This document shows, piece after piece, positions 19,665-27,773 of a stretch of 44,244 nucleotides of DNA. Made by a program: the position numbers and the translations under genes. The stretch spans positions 1 through 44,244 of the forward strand of contig NZ_JACMYO010000060.1 in assembly GCF_020889685.1 (NCBI RefSeq), written 5' to 3'. The stretch's first letter is position 1. Every line of letters starts with the position of its first letter. Origin of the DNA: Bradyrhizobium oropedii. Lineage in GTDB: Bacteria > Pseudomonadota > Alphaproteobacteria > Rhizobiales > Xanthobacteraceae. The notes under the pieces are model-generated. The model was not told the origin of the DNA. It did not search any database and saw only the letters and a list, made by a program, of their open reading frames with translations.

Positions 19665-19799
19665 AATCCACTCTCCTGTCGCCCCGGCTGTGCGGCCAAT
19701 GCATCACATGTCAACAACTTCGAGGCCTTGCCGCTGCACCGCGCAGTTTCTATTGTTATAGCTGAGCATAGTGCGAATTCGGCAAAATTGGAGACCAGC

Positions 19800-20810
19800 G
19801 TGGCGGTTATTGTACCCTTCGAAAGCCCGTCCAATGCTTCGATCGACGGGCTGGTGGGACTTGTCGCCGCCGACATGGAGCGCGTCAACGCGACCATCCT
19901 TTCGCGGACCGGCTCCGAGGTCACCATGATCCCCGAGGTCGCCAACCATTTGATCTCCTCCGGCGGCAAGCGGCTGCGCCCGATGCTGACGCTCGCGATG
20001 GCCCAGCTCGCCGACTACACAGGCGACGGCCATATCAAGCTCGCCGCCGCGGTCGAATTCATGCACACCGCGACCCTGCTGCATGACGACGTGGTCGACG
20101 AGAGCGAATTGCGCCGCGGCAAATTGTCCGCGCGGATGCTGTGGGGCAACGAGGCCAGCGTGCTGGTCGGCGACTTCCTGCTCGGCCAGGCCTTCCGCAT
20201 GATGGTCGAGGTCGGCTCGCTGCGCGCGCTCGATATTCTCTCGGCCGCCGCGGCCACCATCGCCGAGGGCGAGGTGATGCAGCTTGCCGCCGCCAAGAAC
20301 ACCGCGACCACCGAGGACGAATATCTCGCCGTGATCCGCGGCAAGACCGCCGAGCTGTTCGCCGCCGCCTGCGAGGTCGGCCCCGTGATCGCCAACCGGC
20401 CCAAGGCCGAGCAGACCGCCTGCCGCTCGGTCGGCATGAATCTCGGCATCGCCTTCCAGCTCGTCGACGACGTGCTCGACTATGGCGGCAAGTCCGCCAA
20501 GCTCGGCAAGAATGTCGGCGACGATTTCCGCGAGGGCAAGATCACGCTTCCCGTGGTGCTCGCCTTCCGCCGCGGCAACGACACCGAGCGCCAGTTCTGG
20601 ATCCGCGCACTGGAGCGCGGCGAGATCGGATCGGCCGATCTCGATCACGCGATCGGGCTGATGACCAAGCACCGCGCGCTGGAAGACACCATCAGCCGCG
20701 CCCAGCACTACGGCGCAATGGCCGTCGACGCGCTGGCGCTGTTCCCGTCGTCACCAATGAAGACGGCGCTGGAACAGGTCGTCGCGTTCTGCCTCGCGCG
20801 CTCGCACTAA
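19800..20810 (+). CDS. long-chain (octa/decaprenyl) trans-polyprenyl diphosphate synthase
   Basis: 336 residues, starting at a GTG with GGAG 6 bases upstream; longer in-frame extensions have no site. The first aspartate-rich motif is D96-D97-V-V-D100 in TATLLHDDVVDE, the second D223-D224-V-L-D227, with GGKRLRPML (about 55-63) for isopentenyl diphosphate binding. A small residue (Ala91) five positions before the first motif fits long-chain products. It makes the all-trans side chain of ubiquinone from FPP or GGPP plus IPP in the cytosol. Alphaproteobacteria mostly use Q10, so decaprenyl is likely, but chain length is not fixed by the sequence (ispB- or ddsA-type). Confidence 0.93.
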   Translation: MAVIVPFESPSNASIDGLVGLVAADMERVNATILSRTGSEVTMIPEVANHLISSGGKRLRPMLTLAMAQLADYTGDGHIKLAAAVEFMHTATLLHDDVVDESELRRGKLSARMLWGNEASVLVGDFLLGQAFRMMVEVGSLRALDILSAAAATIAEGEVMQLAAAKNTATTEDEYLAVIRGKTAELFAAACEVGPVIANRPKAEQTACRSVGMNLGIAFQLVDDVLDYGGKSAKLGKNVGDDFREGKITLPVVLAFRRGNDTERQFWIRALERGEIGSADLDHAIGLMTKHRALEDTISRAQHYGAMAVDALALFPSSPMKTALEQVVAFCLARSH

Positions 20811-21228
20811 GCTCGCCACATCAACGGTGTCGTCCCTGCGAAAGCAGGGACCCATACTCCGCAGCGAGTGTGGTGAACGTCACTCGTCGCTCCGGATTCG
20901 CGCAGCAATAGTCATTGGTGGTTATGGGTCCCCTGCTTTCGCAGGGACGACACTGAGTTCGTTGCGTTGCGCCGGGCAACTCGGATGTAACGCCAGCGCG
21001 CGCGTCCGTTCCATAGGAGCGCGCGCAGGCAATTTTGCAATTTCAGCCAGTGTAGATGCAGCTTTCGCGGCCGTAAATGCCGTCCGAAGCTCACCGGTTA
21101 TGCTTGTCTCTCGCTTGACGATCAAAGTCGCTCGCAAGAGTTTACGCACCGAGACTGGCACTTCCGAAGGGGACCGGAAGTGGACCTGTCCTGAGAATGC
21201 AGAGCGTGTCCGTTGCAGTTTCGATACG
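20811..21228. other. 418-base intergenic region before the aldo/keto reductase
   Basis: The left part is a family C palindrome (20827-20953). The remaining 270 bases are AT-richer than the surroundings, like the reductase gene, and contain no credible gene. A minus-strand frame (about 20922-21161) has no ribosome binding site and no recognisable domain. This region probably arrived or diverged with the reductase gene. Confidence 0.5.
20827..20953. repeat. intergenic palindrome, family C (CGTCCCTGCGAAAGCAGG type)
   Basis: The ends are near-perfect 30-base inverted repeats: CGTCCCTGCGAAAGCAGG... on the left and ...CCTGCTTTCGCAGGGACG on the right, differing by one extra base. It lies 17 bases after the polyprenyl synthase stop. 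Each arm also contains its own short hairpin (CCCTGCGAAAGCAGGG). Confidence 0.85.
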
Positions 21229-22095
21229 ATGGGGTTGTCGGTGGAACAGTCTCACTACAAAGGCGCAGCGCTTGCCGGAACAATTCGCCTTGGCGACTTG
21301 ACGGTTAACCGATTGGGCTTCGGCGCAATGCGGCTATGCGGCGATTTAGCTTGGGGAAGACCGAGGAATCGAGAGCATGCCTATCGGGTTCTGCATCGAG
21401 CGGTCGAGCTTGGCGTGAATTTTATCGACACCGCGGATAGTTACGGCCCTGAAGCAAACGAGCTGTTGATTTCGCAGGCGCTGTATCCCTACCCGCCGGG
21501 TTTGGTCATAGCCACGAAGGGTGGCTTGGTGCGACCAGGCCGCCGATCGTGGGTCGAAGACGGTCGTCCCGACCATTTGCGGCGCGCGATTGAAGGCAGC
21601 TTACAACGCCTGCGGCTGGAGCGCATCGATCTGTATCAATTCCATGCGCCTGACCCCAATGTGCCATTCAGTGAGTCGGTTGAAGCACTGGCTGACTTGA
21701 GGCGCCTGGGCAAAATACGCCATATAGGCATTTCGAACGTCACTGTTGCGCAGCTCGAAGTGGCGCGCTCCATCACGCCAATCGTGTCGGTCCAGAACCC
21801 GTACAATCTGCGAAACCGAACCAGCGAAGACGTACTCGCCGCGTGCGAGCGTCTAGGAATTGCTTTTCTGCCCTGGTATCCCCTGGGTGGCAAACGCGGT
21901 CTCAAGGCACTCAAGATAAAGGAAGTTGCCTCGCGTCGCGGTCTCACACATGCAGCCCTATCCCTTGCGTGGCTCCTCGCCAAGTCACCCGTCATGCTGC
22001 CAATCCCCGGCACTCGATCCATCGACCACCTGGAGGATAATGTGCACGCGGCCGCCCTCAAGCTTGCGCCGGAAGACTTCGACGATTTGGGATGA
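21229..22095 (+). CDS. aldo/keto reductase, AT-richer than its neighbours
   Basis: About 288 residues. All four catalytic residues of the AKR family are present: Asp67 and Tyr72 (FIDTADSYG), Lys97 (IATKGG) and His139 (LYQFHAPD). The C-terminal NPYNLRNR and LPIPGTRSIDHLEDN are typical of the NADPH-binding end. Members reduce aldehydes or ketones in the cytosol; substrate unknown. The start is uncertain: ATG at 21229 has no ribosome site, while GTG at 21241 has GGGG about 8 bases upstream. One sample line (21421-21480) has 32 G+C of 60, against 41 of 60 in the prenyl synthase gene, which suggests acquisition from another background. It converges on the transglutaminase-like gene. Confidence 0.85.
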   Translation: MGLSVEQSHYKGAALAGTIRLGDLTVNRLGFGAMRLCGDLAWGRPRNREHAYRVLHRAVELGVNFIDTADSYGPEANELLISQALYPYPPGLVIATKGGLVRPGRRSWVEDGRPDHLRRAIEGSLQRLRLERIDLYQFHAPDPNVPFSESVEALADLRRLGKIRHIGISNVTVAQLEVARSITPIVSVQNPYNLRNRTSEDVLAACERLGIAFLPWYPLGGKRGLKALKIKEVASRRGLTHAALSLAWLLAKSPVMLPIPGTRSIDHLEDNVHAAALKLAPEDFDDLG

Positions 22096-22139
22096 AGGTG
22101 CGGTTCACCGCACAACATCGATCACGATGAGCATGCACC

Positions 22140-22994
22140 CTAAAGCTCCTGCACGCAGTCGAGCAGGGCGTTGAACACCGCTCCTGGAACACCCACCCGC
22201 TCATCACGATAGAGCGAACCGAGTTCATCGACGTGAGCATCGGGCTCGCGGCTGACGATTGCCAGCCGATCGAAAAAGGCGAGATCCAGTTCGCTGTCTT
22301 GCAGGCGCATGGCGCCCCAAACGTCCCACGGCAGCATCTCACGATTATTCAGGGCGGCGATATCGCGGACGAGATTGCCTGCAATGAACCAAAGCCCGTG
22401 CATATCGAGGATGCCGAAGGCGCTCGGATCACGGCTGCCATTGCGGCAGAGCGACCAGGCATCGCCTGCGACCATGAACTGATCTCGCGGGACGTCCGCC
22501 GCGTCGAACCCGATCCCGAAGAGTTCACGCTGGCGACTGTCGATCTGGGAATCGAACAATACCCAATGTTTGTCTGCTTCGTTCCAGTATTCCGTCACCC
22601 AATGATCGAGATATTTTCCAGCTTCGAAATAGGCGCCGAACCCGCAGCGGGCACGTGCCGGAATGCCCTGCGAGCGCAACATCGCCACGTGGAGAAGCGT
22701 GAAGTGCCTGCAGACACCGACCTGCCGCGCGTTGACCGCCCGCGCCACGGAAAGCGGCCGCTCGTCGCGCAATACGATTTCATCCAACATCCCCTCGACG
22801 GCGCGAACCTGCGATTGAGCCTGCCGGTCGCCGCTGAGCATGACCCCATAGGCCGGGGCGATGTGCTGATGGATCAGCAGGCCCTGCACAGTCGCCGCAA
22901 GTGCACCGGGACCGCGCGGCAGGTCCGCAAATAAAGCGGCGTGACGCCCCGGATCGCTCATGGCAATCGGCTTCGCATAACCATCGATGTTCAT
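22140..22994 (-). CDS. transglutaminase-like cysteine protein
   Basis: 284 residues. The core is VGVCRHFTLLHVAMLRSQGIPARARCGFG with catalytic Cys95, then LDHWVTEYW (His131) and WVLFDSQ (Asp148), the Cys-His-Asp triad of the transglutaminase/papain-like superfamily. Bacterial cytosolic members are usually proteases or amidases; the target is unknown. No signal peptide is seen. GGAGG lies 8 bases before the ATG at 22994, which sets the start, and longer upstream frames run into the AraC gene. The 41-base gap to the AraC regulator on the same strand suggests a two-gene unit with the regulator first. Confidence 0.85.
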   Translation of the reverse strand: MNIDGYAKPIAMSDPGRHAALFADLPRGPGALAATVQGLLIHQHIAPAYGVMLSGDRQAQSQVRAVEGMLDEIVLRDERPLSVARAVNARQVGVCRHFTLLHVAMLRSQGIPARARCGFGAYFEAGKYLDHWVTEYWNEADKHWVLFDSQIDSRQRELFGIGFDAADVPRDQFMVAGDAWSLCRNGSRDPSAFGILDMHGLWFIAGNLVRDIAALNNREMLPWDVWGAMRLQDSELDLAFFDRLAIVSREPDAHVDELGSLYRDERVGVPGAVFNALLDCVQEL

Positions 22995-23035
22995 CTGAAG
23001 AGCCTCCAGCAAGCCTTCCCGCGATCGCGGCCGCC

Positions 23036-23875
23036 CTACTCCTTCACGGGCACCCAGATCTCCAGCCCGCCGACGCCGGTCGACGCGTCGAACTTCTCGT
23101 CGTAGCGTTCGAAGTTCGGCGCGTCCGCGACCTTCATGCCGGATTGCGGCAGCCACCTGTTCCAGATCGTGTTGACGGTGCGGCGGATGGTCGAGATGTG
23201 GTCGGCATGGGTGAACACCACGTATTTCTGCGCCGGAATCCGGACCCGCGCGAACTCGCGCGGCAGGTCGGAGAAATCGGCGACCTCGACGCCTGCGATG
23301 TAGTCGAAATTGCCGGCGTCGTCGCCGTTGCAGCAGACGCCATAGGCGCCATTGCCGACCTGACGCGGAATATGGACGCATTGCTGGTGGAAGCCGTGCC
23401 ACTGGTTCGGAATGCCGGCCGTGCTGTCATTGGCGTGGTTGTAGCGCTCGCCGACGCCGGCGACGAGAAACGCCTTGCCGGACGCAATGCGCGGCGGATC
23501 GAGATGATCGAGAGCGGTCGAGATCATGGTGATCGGCTCCTGGAGCTTGAGCGTCGTCAGGCACGTCGTCGCGCGCACCGTCTCCGGCGTGACGCCGAAA
23601 TGGTCGCGAAACGCGCGGGTGAATGCTTCGTGGGAGCCGTAATCGGCATCCAGCGCAAGGCTGAGAATATCGGGCGCACCGGCCGCGAGCTCACGCGCGG
23701 CCTCGCTGAGGCGGCGCGCCCGCACGTAGCGCATCACCGAAAAGCCGGTCGCCTCCGCGAACGCCCGCACCAGATGGAAGCGCGAGACCCCGGCAACGAC
23801 GGCGATATCGTCGAGCGTCAGCGACGCGCGGAGGTGGCTTTCGATGTACCAGAGCGCCTTCTGGGCTGGATTCAT
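23036..23875 (-). CDS. AraC-family regulator with GyrI-like ligand domain
   Basis: 279 residues. Residues 1-105 are two AraC helix-turn-helix motifs (LTLDDIAVVAGVSRFHLVRAFAEATGFSVMRYVRARRL and DYGSHEAFTRAFRDHFGVTPETVR), here at the N-terminus. Residues about 120-279 are a GyrI-like/AraC effector-binding domain (YVVFTHADHISTIRRTVNTIWNRWLPQSG ... FERYDEKFDASTGVGGLEIWVPV). The order DNA-binding then effector domain is that of Rob/SbmC-like regulators such as Rob. It is expected to bind a small hydrophobic or cationic compound. It is divergent from the binding-protein gene at 24116 and upstream of the transglutaminase-like gene, both possible targets. Confidence 0.9.
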   Translation of the reverse strand: MNPAQKALWYIESHLRASLTLDDIAVVAGVSRFHLVRAFAEATGFSVMRYVRARRLSEAARELAAGAPDILSLALDADYGSHEAFTRAFRDHFGVTPETVRATTCLTTLKLQEPITMISTALDHLDPPRIASGKAFLVAGVGERYNHANDSTAGIPNQWHGFHQQCVHIPRQVGNGAYGVCCNGDDAGNFDYIAGVEVADFSDLPREFARVRIPAQKYVVFTHADHISTIRRTVNTIWNRWLPQSGMKVADAPNFERYDEKFDASTGVGGLEIWVPVKE

Positions 23876-24115
23876 GGACGACGGCTTTCCTGCAAGGCTC
23901 CGGCATCATGCATGGGTGCCGCGCACGGTATTTGACAGTCCTTGCTGCGCAGCGGCGAAACCGTGGTTCCGCTCAGCGAAATTTTAGCCCCAAGCCGTTG
24001 CTGGCAACAATGTTGCAATCGTGCATACTCGCAGCTGCATCGATCCGACGGCTCACCAAGCTGCCCGAAAATCAAGACTGCACGAGCCGCGGCCAGCATG
24101 TCAGGGAGGACAATG

Positions 24116-25354
24116 ATGCACCACCAACGCCTGAGCTATGCCAACTGCGTCATATCAGCGGCGCTTGCGGGGCTTTTGACGATCGCCCTCGCCGGCGCCG
24201 CCAACGCCCAGAAGAAATACGATCCGGGCGCGACCGACACCGAGATCAAGGTCGGCAACATCATGCCCTATTCCGGCCCGGCATCCGCCTACGCCACGAT
24301 CGGCAAGACCGAAGCGGCTTATTTCAACAAGCTCAACAGCGAGGGCGGCATCAACGGCCGCAAGGTCAACTTCGTCTCCTACGACGACGGCTACTCACCG
24401 CCGAAGATGGTCGAGCAGGCCCGCAAGCTGGTCGAGAGCGACGAGGTGCTGTTGATTTTCAATCCGCTGGGCACGCCGGGCAACACCGCGATCCAGAAAT
24501 ACATGAACTCCAAGAAGGTGCCGCAGCTGTTCGTCTCCACCGGCGCCGCAAAGTGGAACGATCCGAAGAATTTTCCTTGGACCATGGGCTGGCAGCCGAG
24601 CTACCAGGTCGAGGCGCGCATCTATGCCAAATACATCCTGCAGAAATATCCCGGCAAGACCATCGGCGTGCTCTACCAGAACGACGATTTCGGCAAGGAC
24701 TACCTGATCGGACTGCATGACGGGCTCGGCGATGCGGCCAAGAAACTGATCGTCGTCGAATCCTCCTACGAGACCACGTCGCCGACGGTGGATTCGCAGA
24801 TCGTGCAGATCAAGGGCGCCAACCCCGACATCTTCGTCAACATCGCGACGCCGAAATTCGCGGCGCAGGCGATCAAGAAGGCCGCTGAGCTCGATTGGCA
24901 TCCGGTCCAGTTCCTGACCAACGTCTCGGTCTCGATCGGCGGCGTGATGAAGCCGGCCGGCTATGAGGCGAGCCAGGACATCCTGTCGACCCAGTATCTG
25001 AAGGATCCCGCGGATCACGAGTGGAAGAACGATCCAGCCATGAACGAGTGGCGCGCGTTCATGACCAAGTGGTATCCCGAAGGCGACCAGAACGACGCCT
25101 CGACCGTGTTCGGTTACGGCGTCGCCAAGGGGCTGGAGCAGGTGTTGCGGCAATGCGGCGACAACCTCACCCGCGAGAACCTGATGAAGCAGGCGGCCAG
25201 CCTCAGCTTCGAGATCGGCATCTATCTGCCGGGGACGAAGATCAAGACCGGGCCGGACGACTATGCGCCGATCGAGCAATTGCAGATGATGCGTTTCAAG
25301 GGCGAGAGCTGGGAACGGTTCGGCCCCATCATGAGCGGCGAGAAGAGCAGCTAG
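24116..25354 (+). CDS. ABC transporter substrate-binding protein, branched-chain amino acid type (orphan)
   Basis: About 412 residues. The signal peptide has a long n-region (MHHQRLSYANCVISAALAGLLTIALAGAANAQ) with cleavage after ANA. The mature part has the Leu/Ile/Val-binding fold: TEIKVGNIMPYSGPAS, KTEAAYFNKLNSEGGINGRKVNFVSYDDGYSP, VLLIFNPLGTPGNTA, KTIGVLYQNDDFGKDY. Ligands in this family include amino acids, urea, amides and aromatics. The ATG at 24116 is preferred to 24113 because the GGAGG is 6 bases away rather than 3. No permease or ATPase gene is adjacent, so it must use a distant transporter. A stem-loop at 25378 follows. Confidence 0.92.
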   Translation: MHHQRLSYANCVISAALAGLLTIALAGAANAQKKYDPGATDTEIKVGNIMPYSGPASAYATIGKTEAAYFNKLNSEGGINGRKVNFVSYDDGYSPPKMVEQARKLVESDEVLLIFNPLGTPGNTAIQKYMNSKKVPQLFVSTGAAKWNDPKNFPWTMGWQPSYQVEARIYAKYILQKYPGKTIGVLYQNDDFGKDYLIGLHDGLGDAAKKLIVVESSYETTSPTVDSQIVQIKGANPDIFVNIATPKFAAQAIKKAAELDWHPVQFLTNVSVSIGGVMKPAGYEASQDILSTQYLKDPADHEWKNDPAMNEWRAFMTKWYPEGDQNDASTVFGYGVAKGLEQVLRQCGDNLTRENLMKQAASLSFEIGIYLPGTKIKTGPDDYAPIEQLQMMRFKGESWERFGPIMSGEKSS

Positions 25355-25377
25355 GGCTTTCCTCTTTGGGCTTCATG

Positions 25378-25400
25378 ATGCCCGGCCCTGCGCCGGGCAT
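25378..25400 (+). terminator. stem-loop after the binding-protein gene
   Basis: Perfect 9-base arms ATGCCCGGC (25378-25386) and GCCGGGCAT (25392-25400) with a 5-base loop, 24 bases after the stop codon. No real T-run follows (TCACGTCTTC), so termination or 3' end stabilisation is plausible but not certain. Confidence 0.5.
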
Positions 25401-25440
25401 TCACGTCTTCGACACGATTCACGCGCAAGATTCTTACAAG

Positions 25441-25523
25441 CAAGACTTGTCACAAGCAGACTTGTCACAAGCAGACTTGTCACAAGCAGACTTGTCACAA
25501 GCAGACTTGTCACAAGCAGACTT
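25441..25523. repeat. 15-bp tandem repeat, four perfect copies plus two partial
   Basis: The unit CAAGCAGACTTGTCA occurs four times perfectly and head to tail (25453-25512). A copy lacking CAG precedes it (25441-25452) and a diverged copy follows (from 25513). Each unit contains CAAG-N4-CTTG, a small palindrome. The array is 120 bases upstream of the MR/MLE gene. In frame it would encode five-residue repeats, but it is not in any credible gene. Confidence 0.95.
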
Positions 25524-25642
25524 GGAGCAGCCGGAACCCAGGCGAGCCGAAGCGAAGCTGCACGCAAGCTCGCCGCACTTGGGCTAGAGTATCCGGCAAT
25601 CAAGCGCTCGCGGCCCATCCTGCGATCGGAAGGACAACAACA

Positions 25643-26746
25643 ATGAAAATCACCGACGTCCGCGCCCACCACATCCGCATTCCTTATGACGCAGGCCCGG
25701 CGAGCTTCCGCCAGGGCGCATCCGCGATCTCGGCGCTCGACATGGTGCTGGTCGAGGTGTCGACCGATGCCGGCCTGACCGGCTGGGGCGATACCTTCGC
25801 CTATGTCTGTCCGAAGACGAGTTGCACGGCGGTGGCCGAGATGATCGCGCCGCAGGCCCGCGGCCTCGAGGTGCCCGACGCCGCCCAGATCCCCGCCGTA
25901 ATGGAGCAGATCCAGCGCAATTTGCATCTGTTCGGCCGCTACGGCATCACGATGTTTGCGATCTCCGCACTCGACATCGCGCTGTGGGATCTCGCCGGCA
26001 AGGTGAAGGGCGTGCCGCTGCATCAATTGATCGGCGGCGCCAAGCGCAGCGCGATCCCGGCCTATGCGAGCCTGATGCGGATCGGCAATCCCGGCCATAT
26101 CGCCACCGAATGCAAGAAGGCGATCAAGCTCGGCTACGCTGCGATCAAGCTGCACGAGACCACCGTACCAGCAGTTGCCGCCGCGCGCGAGGCGATCGGC
26201 CCCGGCGTGCCGCTGATGGTCGACATGAACTGCCCGCTGGATGGACCGGCCGCAATTCAGTTCGCCCGCGACTGCAAGCAGGTCGCACCGATGTTCCTGG
26301 AGGAGCCGGTCTGGCCGCCGGAGGATTTTGCAACGCTCGCGGAGGTGCGGAGAGAGGGCCGGCTCGATATCGCGGCCGGCGAGAACGCCTGCACCGTGCA
26401 TCAATTCCGCCAGATGATGACCGCAGGCGCGGTCAGTCACGCGCAGCCGTCGGTGATCAAGGTCGGCGGCGTCACCGAATTCCTGCGCGTGGCGGTGCTC
26501 GCCGACGAGTTCGGCGTCCAGGTGATTCCGCACTCGCCGTATTTCGGGCCGGGCTTCCTCGCCACCCTGCATCTGATGGCGATCCGCGACGAAGGCCTGA
26601 TCGAAATGTTCTTCATGAAGCGCCCCGCCTGCCTGTGGGGCGACCGCATCGCGGTCGACGCCCGTGGCCATGTCGCCGTGCCCCAGGGCCCGGGGCTCGG
26701 CTACGAGCCGGATCGCGACGTGATCGAGAAATATCGGGTGGCGTAG
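25643..26746 (+). CDS. mandelate racemase/muconate lactonizing enzyme family protein
   Basis: 367 residues of the enolase superfamily: N-terminal capping domain (residues 1-125), then a (beta/alpha)7beta barrel. The three metal ligands are Asp194 (MVDMN), Glu220 (FLEEPV) and Glu247 (AAGEN). Base candidates are Lys169 in IKLH, His171 and His297 (IPHSPYFGPG). The first motif is thus KxH, not KxK. The position usually holding Asp of the His-Asp dyad is Ser270 (QPSVIKVGG). It probably abstracts a proton alpha to a carboxylate (sugar-acid dehydratase or racemase), but the substrate is not evident. GGAAGGA lies 8 bases upstream of the ATG. It has no operon partner. Confidence 0.88.
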   Translation: MKITDVRAHHIRIPYDAGPASFRQGASAISALDMVLVEVSTDAGLTGWGDTFAYVCPKTSCTAVAEMIAPQARGLEVPDAAQIPAVMEQIQRNLHLFGRYGITMFAISALDIALWDLAGKVKGVPLHQLIGGAKRSAIPAYASLMRIGNPGHIATECKKAIKLGYAAIKLHETTVPAVAAAREAIGPGVPLMVDMNCPLDGPAAIQFARDCKQVAPMFLEEPVWPPEDFATLAEVRREGRLDIAAGENACTVHQFRQMMTAGAVSHAQPSVIKVGGVTEFLRVAVLADEFGVQVIPHSPYFGPGFLATLHLMAIRDEGLIEMFFMKRPACLWGDRIAVDARGHVAVPQGPGLGYEPDRDVIEKYRVA

Positions 26747-26765
26747 AGAGCCCTGCTTTCTCCGT

Positions 26766-26887
26766 CGTCATTGCGAGCCACCCGGTCGGCGCGAAGCGCC
26801 GCCGGATGACAGGCTCCGCGAAGCAATCCATCGATCCGCACATGGGGATAGATGGATTGCTTCGTCGCTTCGCTCCTCGCAATGACG
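26766..26887. repeat. intergenic palindrome, family A copy between convergent genes
   Basis: It begins CGTCATTGCGAG and ends CTCGCAATGACG, with the central AAGCAATCCATCG paired with GATGGATTGCTTCG. It lies 20 bases after the MR/MLE stop and 5 bases before the stop of the leftward gene at 26892, so it separates two convergent transcripts. Confidence 0.85.
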
Positions 26888-26891
26888 ATCT

Positions 26892-27263
26892 CTACTTCGT
26901 CCCGTCCTTCGCAGCCGGCGTCGCATCCTTCGCCGCGGGCGCATCGGCCTTCTTCTTCAGATCCTCGGTCAGCTTGAGCTGCGCCGCCTGCAAATCGGTG
27001 ACGAGCTTCTGCAAGCCCGCAATTGCGCTCTGCAAGCTCGCGATCTGCCGGTTGGCGGCGTCGAGCCTCTGCTGATGATCCGTCGTGAGCTTGCTGATCG
27101 TCTTCTGCAGGAAGTCGACGTTGCTCTGCAGACAGCTCGTGCGTCGCTCCATCGTCTTCTCGACGGTGCAGATCTCGATGCCGGGAACGTCCTGCGCATG
27201 CGCGGTTCCGACGAAGCCGAGTGCAAGCGGCACGAGCAAGGCAACAACGAAACGCGCGATCAT
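26892..27263 (-). CDS. periplasmic coiled-coil protein
   Basis: 123 residues. The signal peptide (MIARFVVALLVPLALGFVGTAHAQ) cleaves after AHA. The mature protein begins DVPGIEICTVEKTMERRTSCLQSNVDFLQKTI, with two cysteines, and continues as a regular coiled coil (TTDHQQRLDAANRQIASLQSAIAGLQKLVTDLQAAQLKLTEDL). A Lys/Ala/Asp repeat tail (KKADAPAAKDATPAAKDGTK) ends it. It is probably a structural or adaptor protein in the periplasm; function unknown. ATG at 27263 has GGGGA 5 bases upstream, and two alternative starts lie 6 and 12 bases upstream. Confidence 0.7.
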   Translation of the reverse strand: MIARFVVALLVPLALGFVGTAHAQDVPGIEICTVEKTMERRTSCLQSNVDFLQKTISKLTTDHQQRLDAANRQIASLQSAIAGLQKLVTDLQAAQLKLTEDLKKKADAPAAKDATPAAKDGTK

Positions 27264-27458
27264 CGACATCCCCAATCACATGCGTCATTCACAGTTTTGT
27301 GCTCGCGACGCTGAAAGCCAGGCAGACATACCACACTGAAACCGCATTCGAGCGGTGTGCTTGACCCATTACCGGGACTACTCGTGGGGACGGGGGCCTT
27401 CGGAACTAGTTTGGTTCGACCCCTTTTGGCTCGACCTTGGGCAGTGGAGACAGATCGT

Positions 27459-27683
27459 ATGGCTACGCGCGAAAAACGGCTGGCGCAATTCGACGGCAAT
27501 GGCGAACCTTCGCCGGAACAACGCGTGGAAGTGCTTTGTGAGGATCACAGCGGAACGTATCAACTGCCGTTCGCCTGCCGATTCATCGACGGCCAGTGGC
27601 GCAACGACACGACCGGCGGCGCGCTGGAGGTCAACGTCATCGCCTGGCGCATGCCGCGCGTGAAGCAGGCGGGCATGGCCTGA
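27459..27683 (+). CDS. small conserved protein
   Basis: 74 residues: MATREKRLAQFDGNGEPSPEQRVEVLCED, then THR/TYR-containing HSGTYQLPFACRFIDGQWRND and a C-terminal EVNVIAWRMPRVK. The middle (YQLPFACRFIDGQWRN) is a pattern I associate with short hypothetical proteins common in Bradyrhizobium, with no known role. There is no signal peptide. GGAGA lies 9 bases before this ATG; an upstream in-frame ATG at 27357 would add a poorly conserved leader and is rejected. A GC hairpin directly follows the stop. Confidence 0.62.
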   Translation: MATREKRLAQFDGNGEPSPEQRVEVLCEDHSGTYQLPFACRFIDGQWRNDTTGGALEVNVIAWRMPRVKQAGMA

Positions 27684-27701
27684 CGCGCGCATTGGCGCGC
27701 G
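27684..27701 (+). terminator. stem-loop directly after the small gene
   Basis: CGCGCGC (27684-27690) and GCGCGCG (27695-27701) pair perfectly around a 4-base loop, immediately after the stop codon, and TGTTTC follows. A second imperfect stem with AAAACGC and GCGTTTT arms follows at about 27709-27736. Either could end transcription. Confidence 0.4.
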
Positions 27702-27773
27702 CTGTTTCAAAACGCGACGCGCACGCGAGGCGTTTTAAGATTTGGAACGCGGGTGGAACGAACCGCGTCCGAA

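Noticed and set aside
18990..19799. Long N-terminal extension of the polyprenyl synthase
   Set aside because: It is antisense to the TrmN6-like and DUF2007 genes; the GTG at 19800 has a good ribosome site and the right family length.
20922..21161. 79-codon minus-strand frame as a gene or pseudogene
   Set aside because: It has no ribosome binding site, it begins in the palindrome region, and no family resemblance is seen.
25441..25523. CRISPR array
   Set aside because: The unit is 15 bp and copies are contiguous with no spacers; there are no cas genes.
25021..25587. Plus-strand frame with ADLSQ-type five-residue repeats, resembling a pentapeptide-repeat protein
   Set aside because: It runs out of frame through the binding-protein gene, has no start signal of its own, and the pattern is only the translation of the 15-bp tandem repeat.
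25373..26671. Long minus-strand frame with LLVTS repeats opposite the MR/MLE gene
   Set aside because: It is antisense to a gene with full catalytic motifs; the repeats are the other strand of the 15-bp array. High-G+C codon bias opens such frames.
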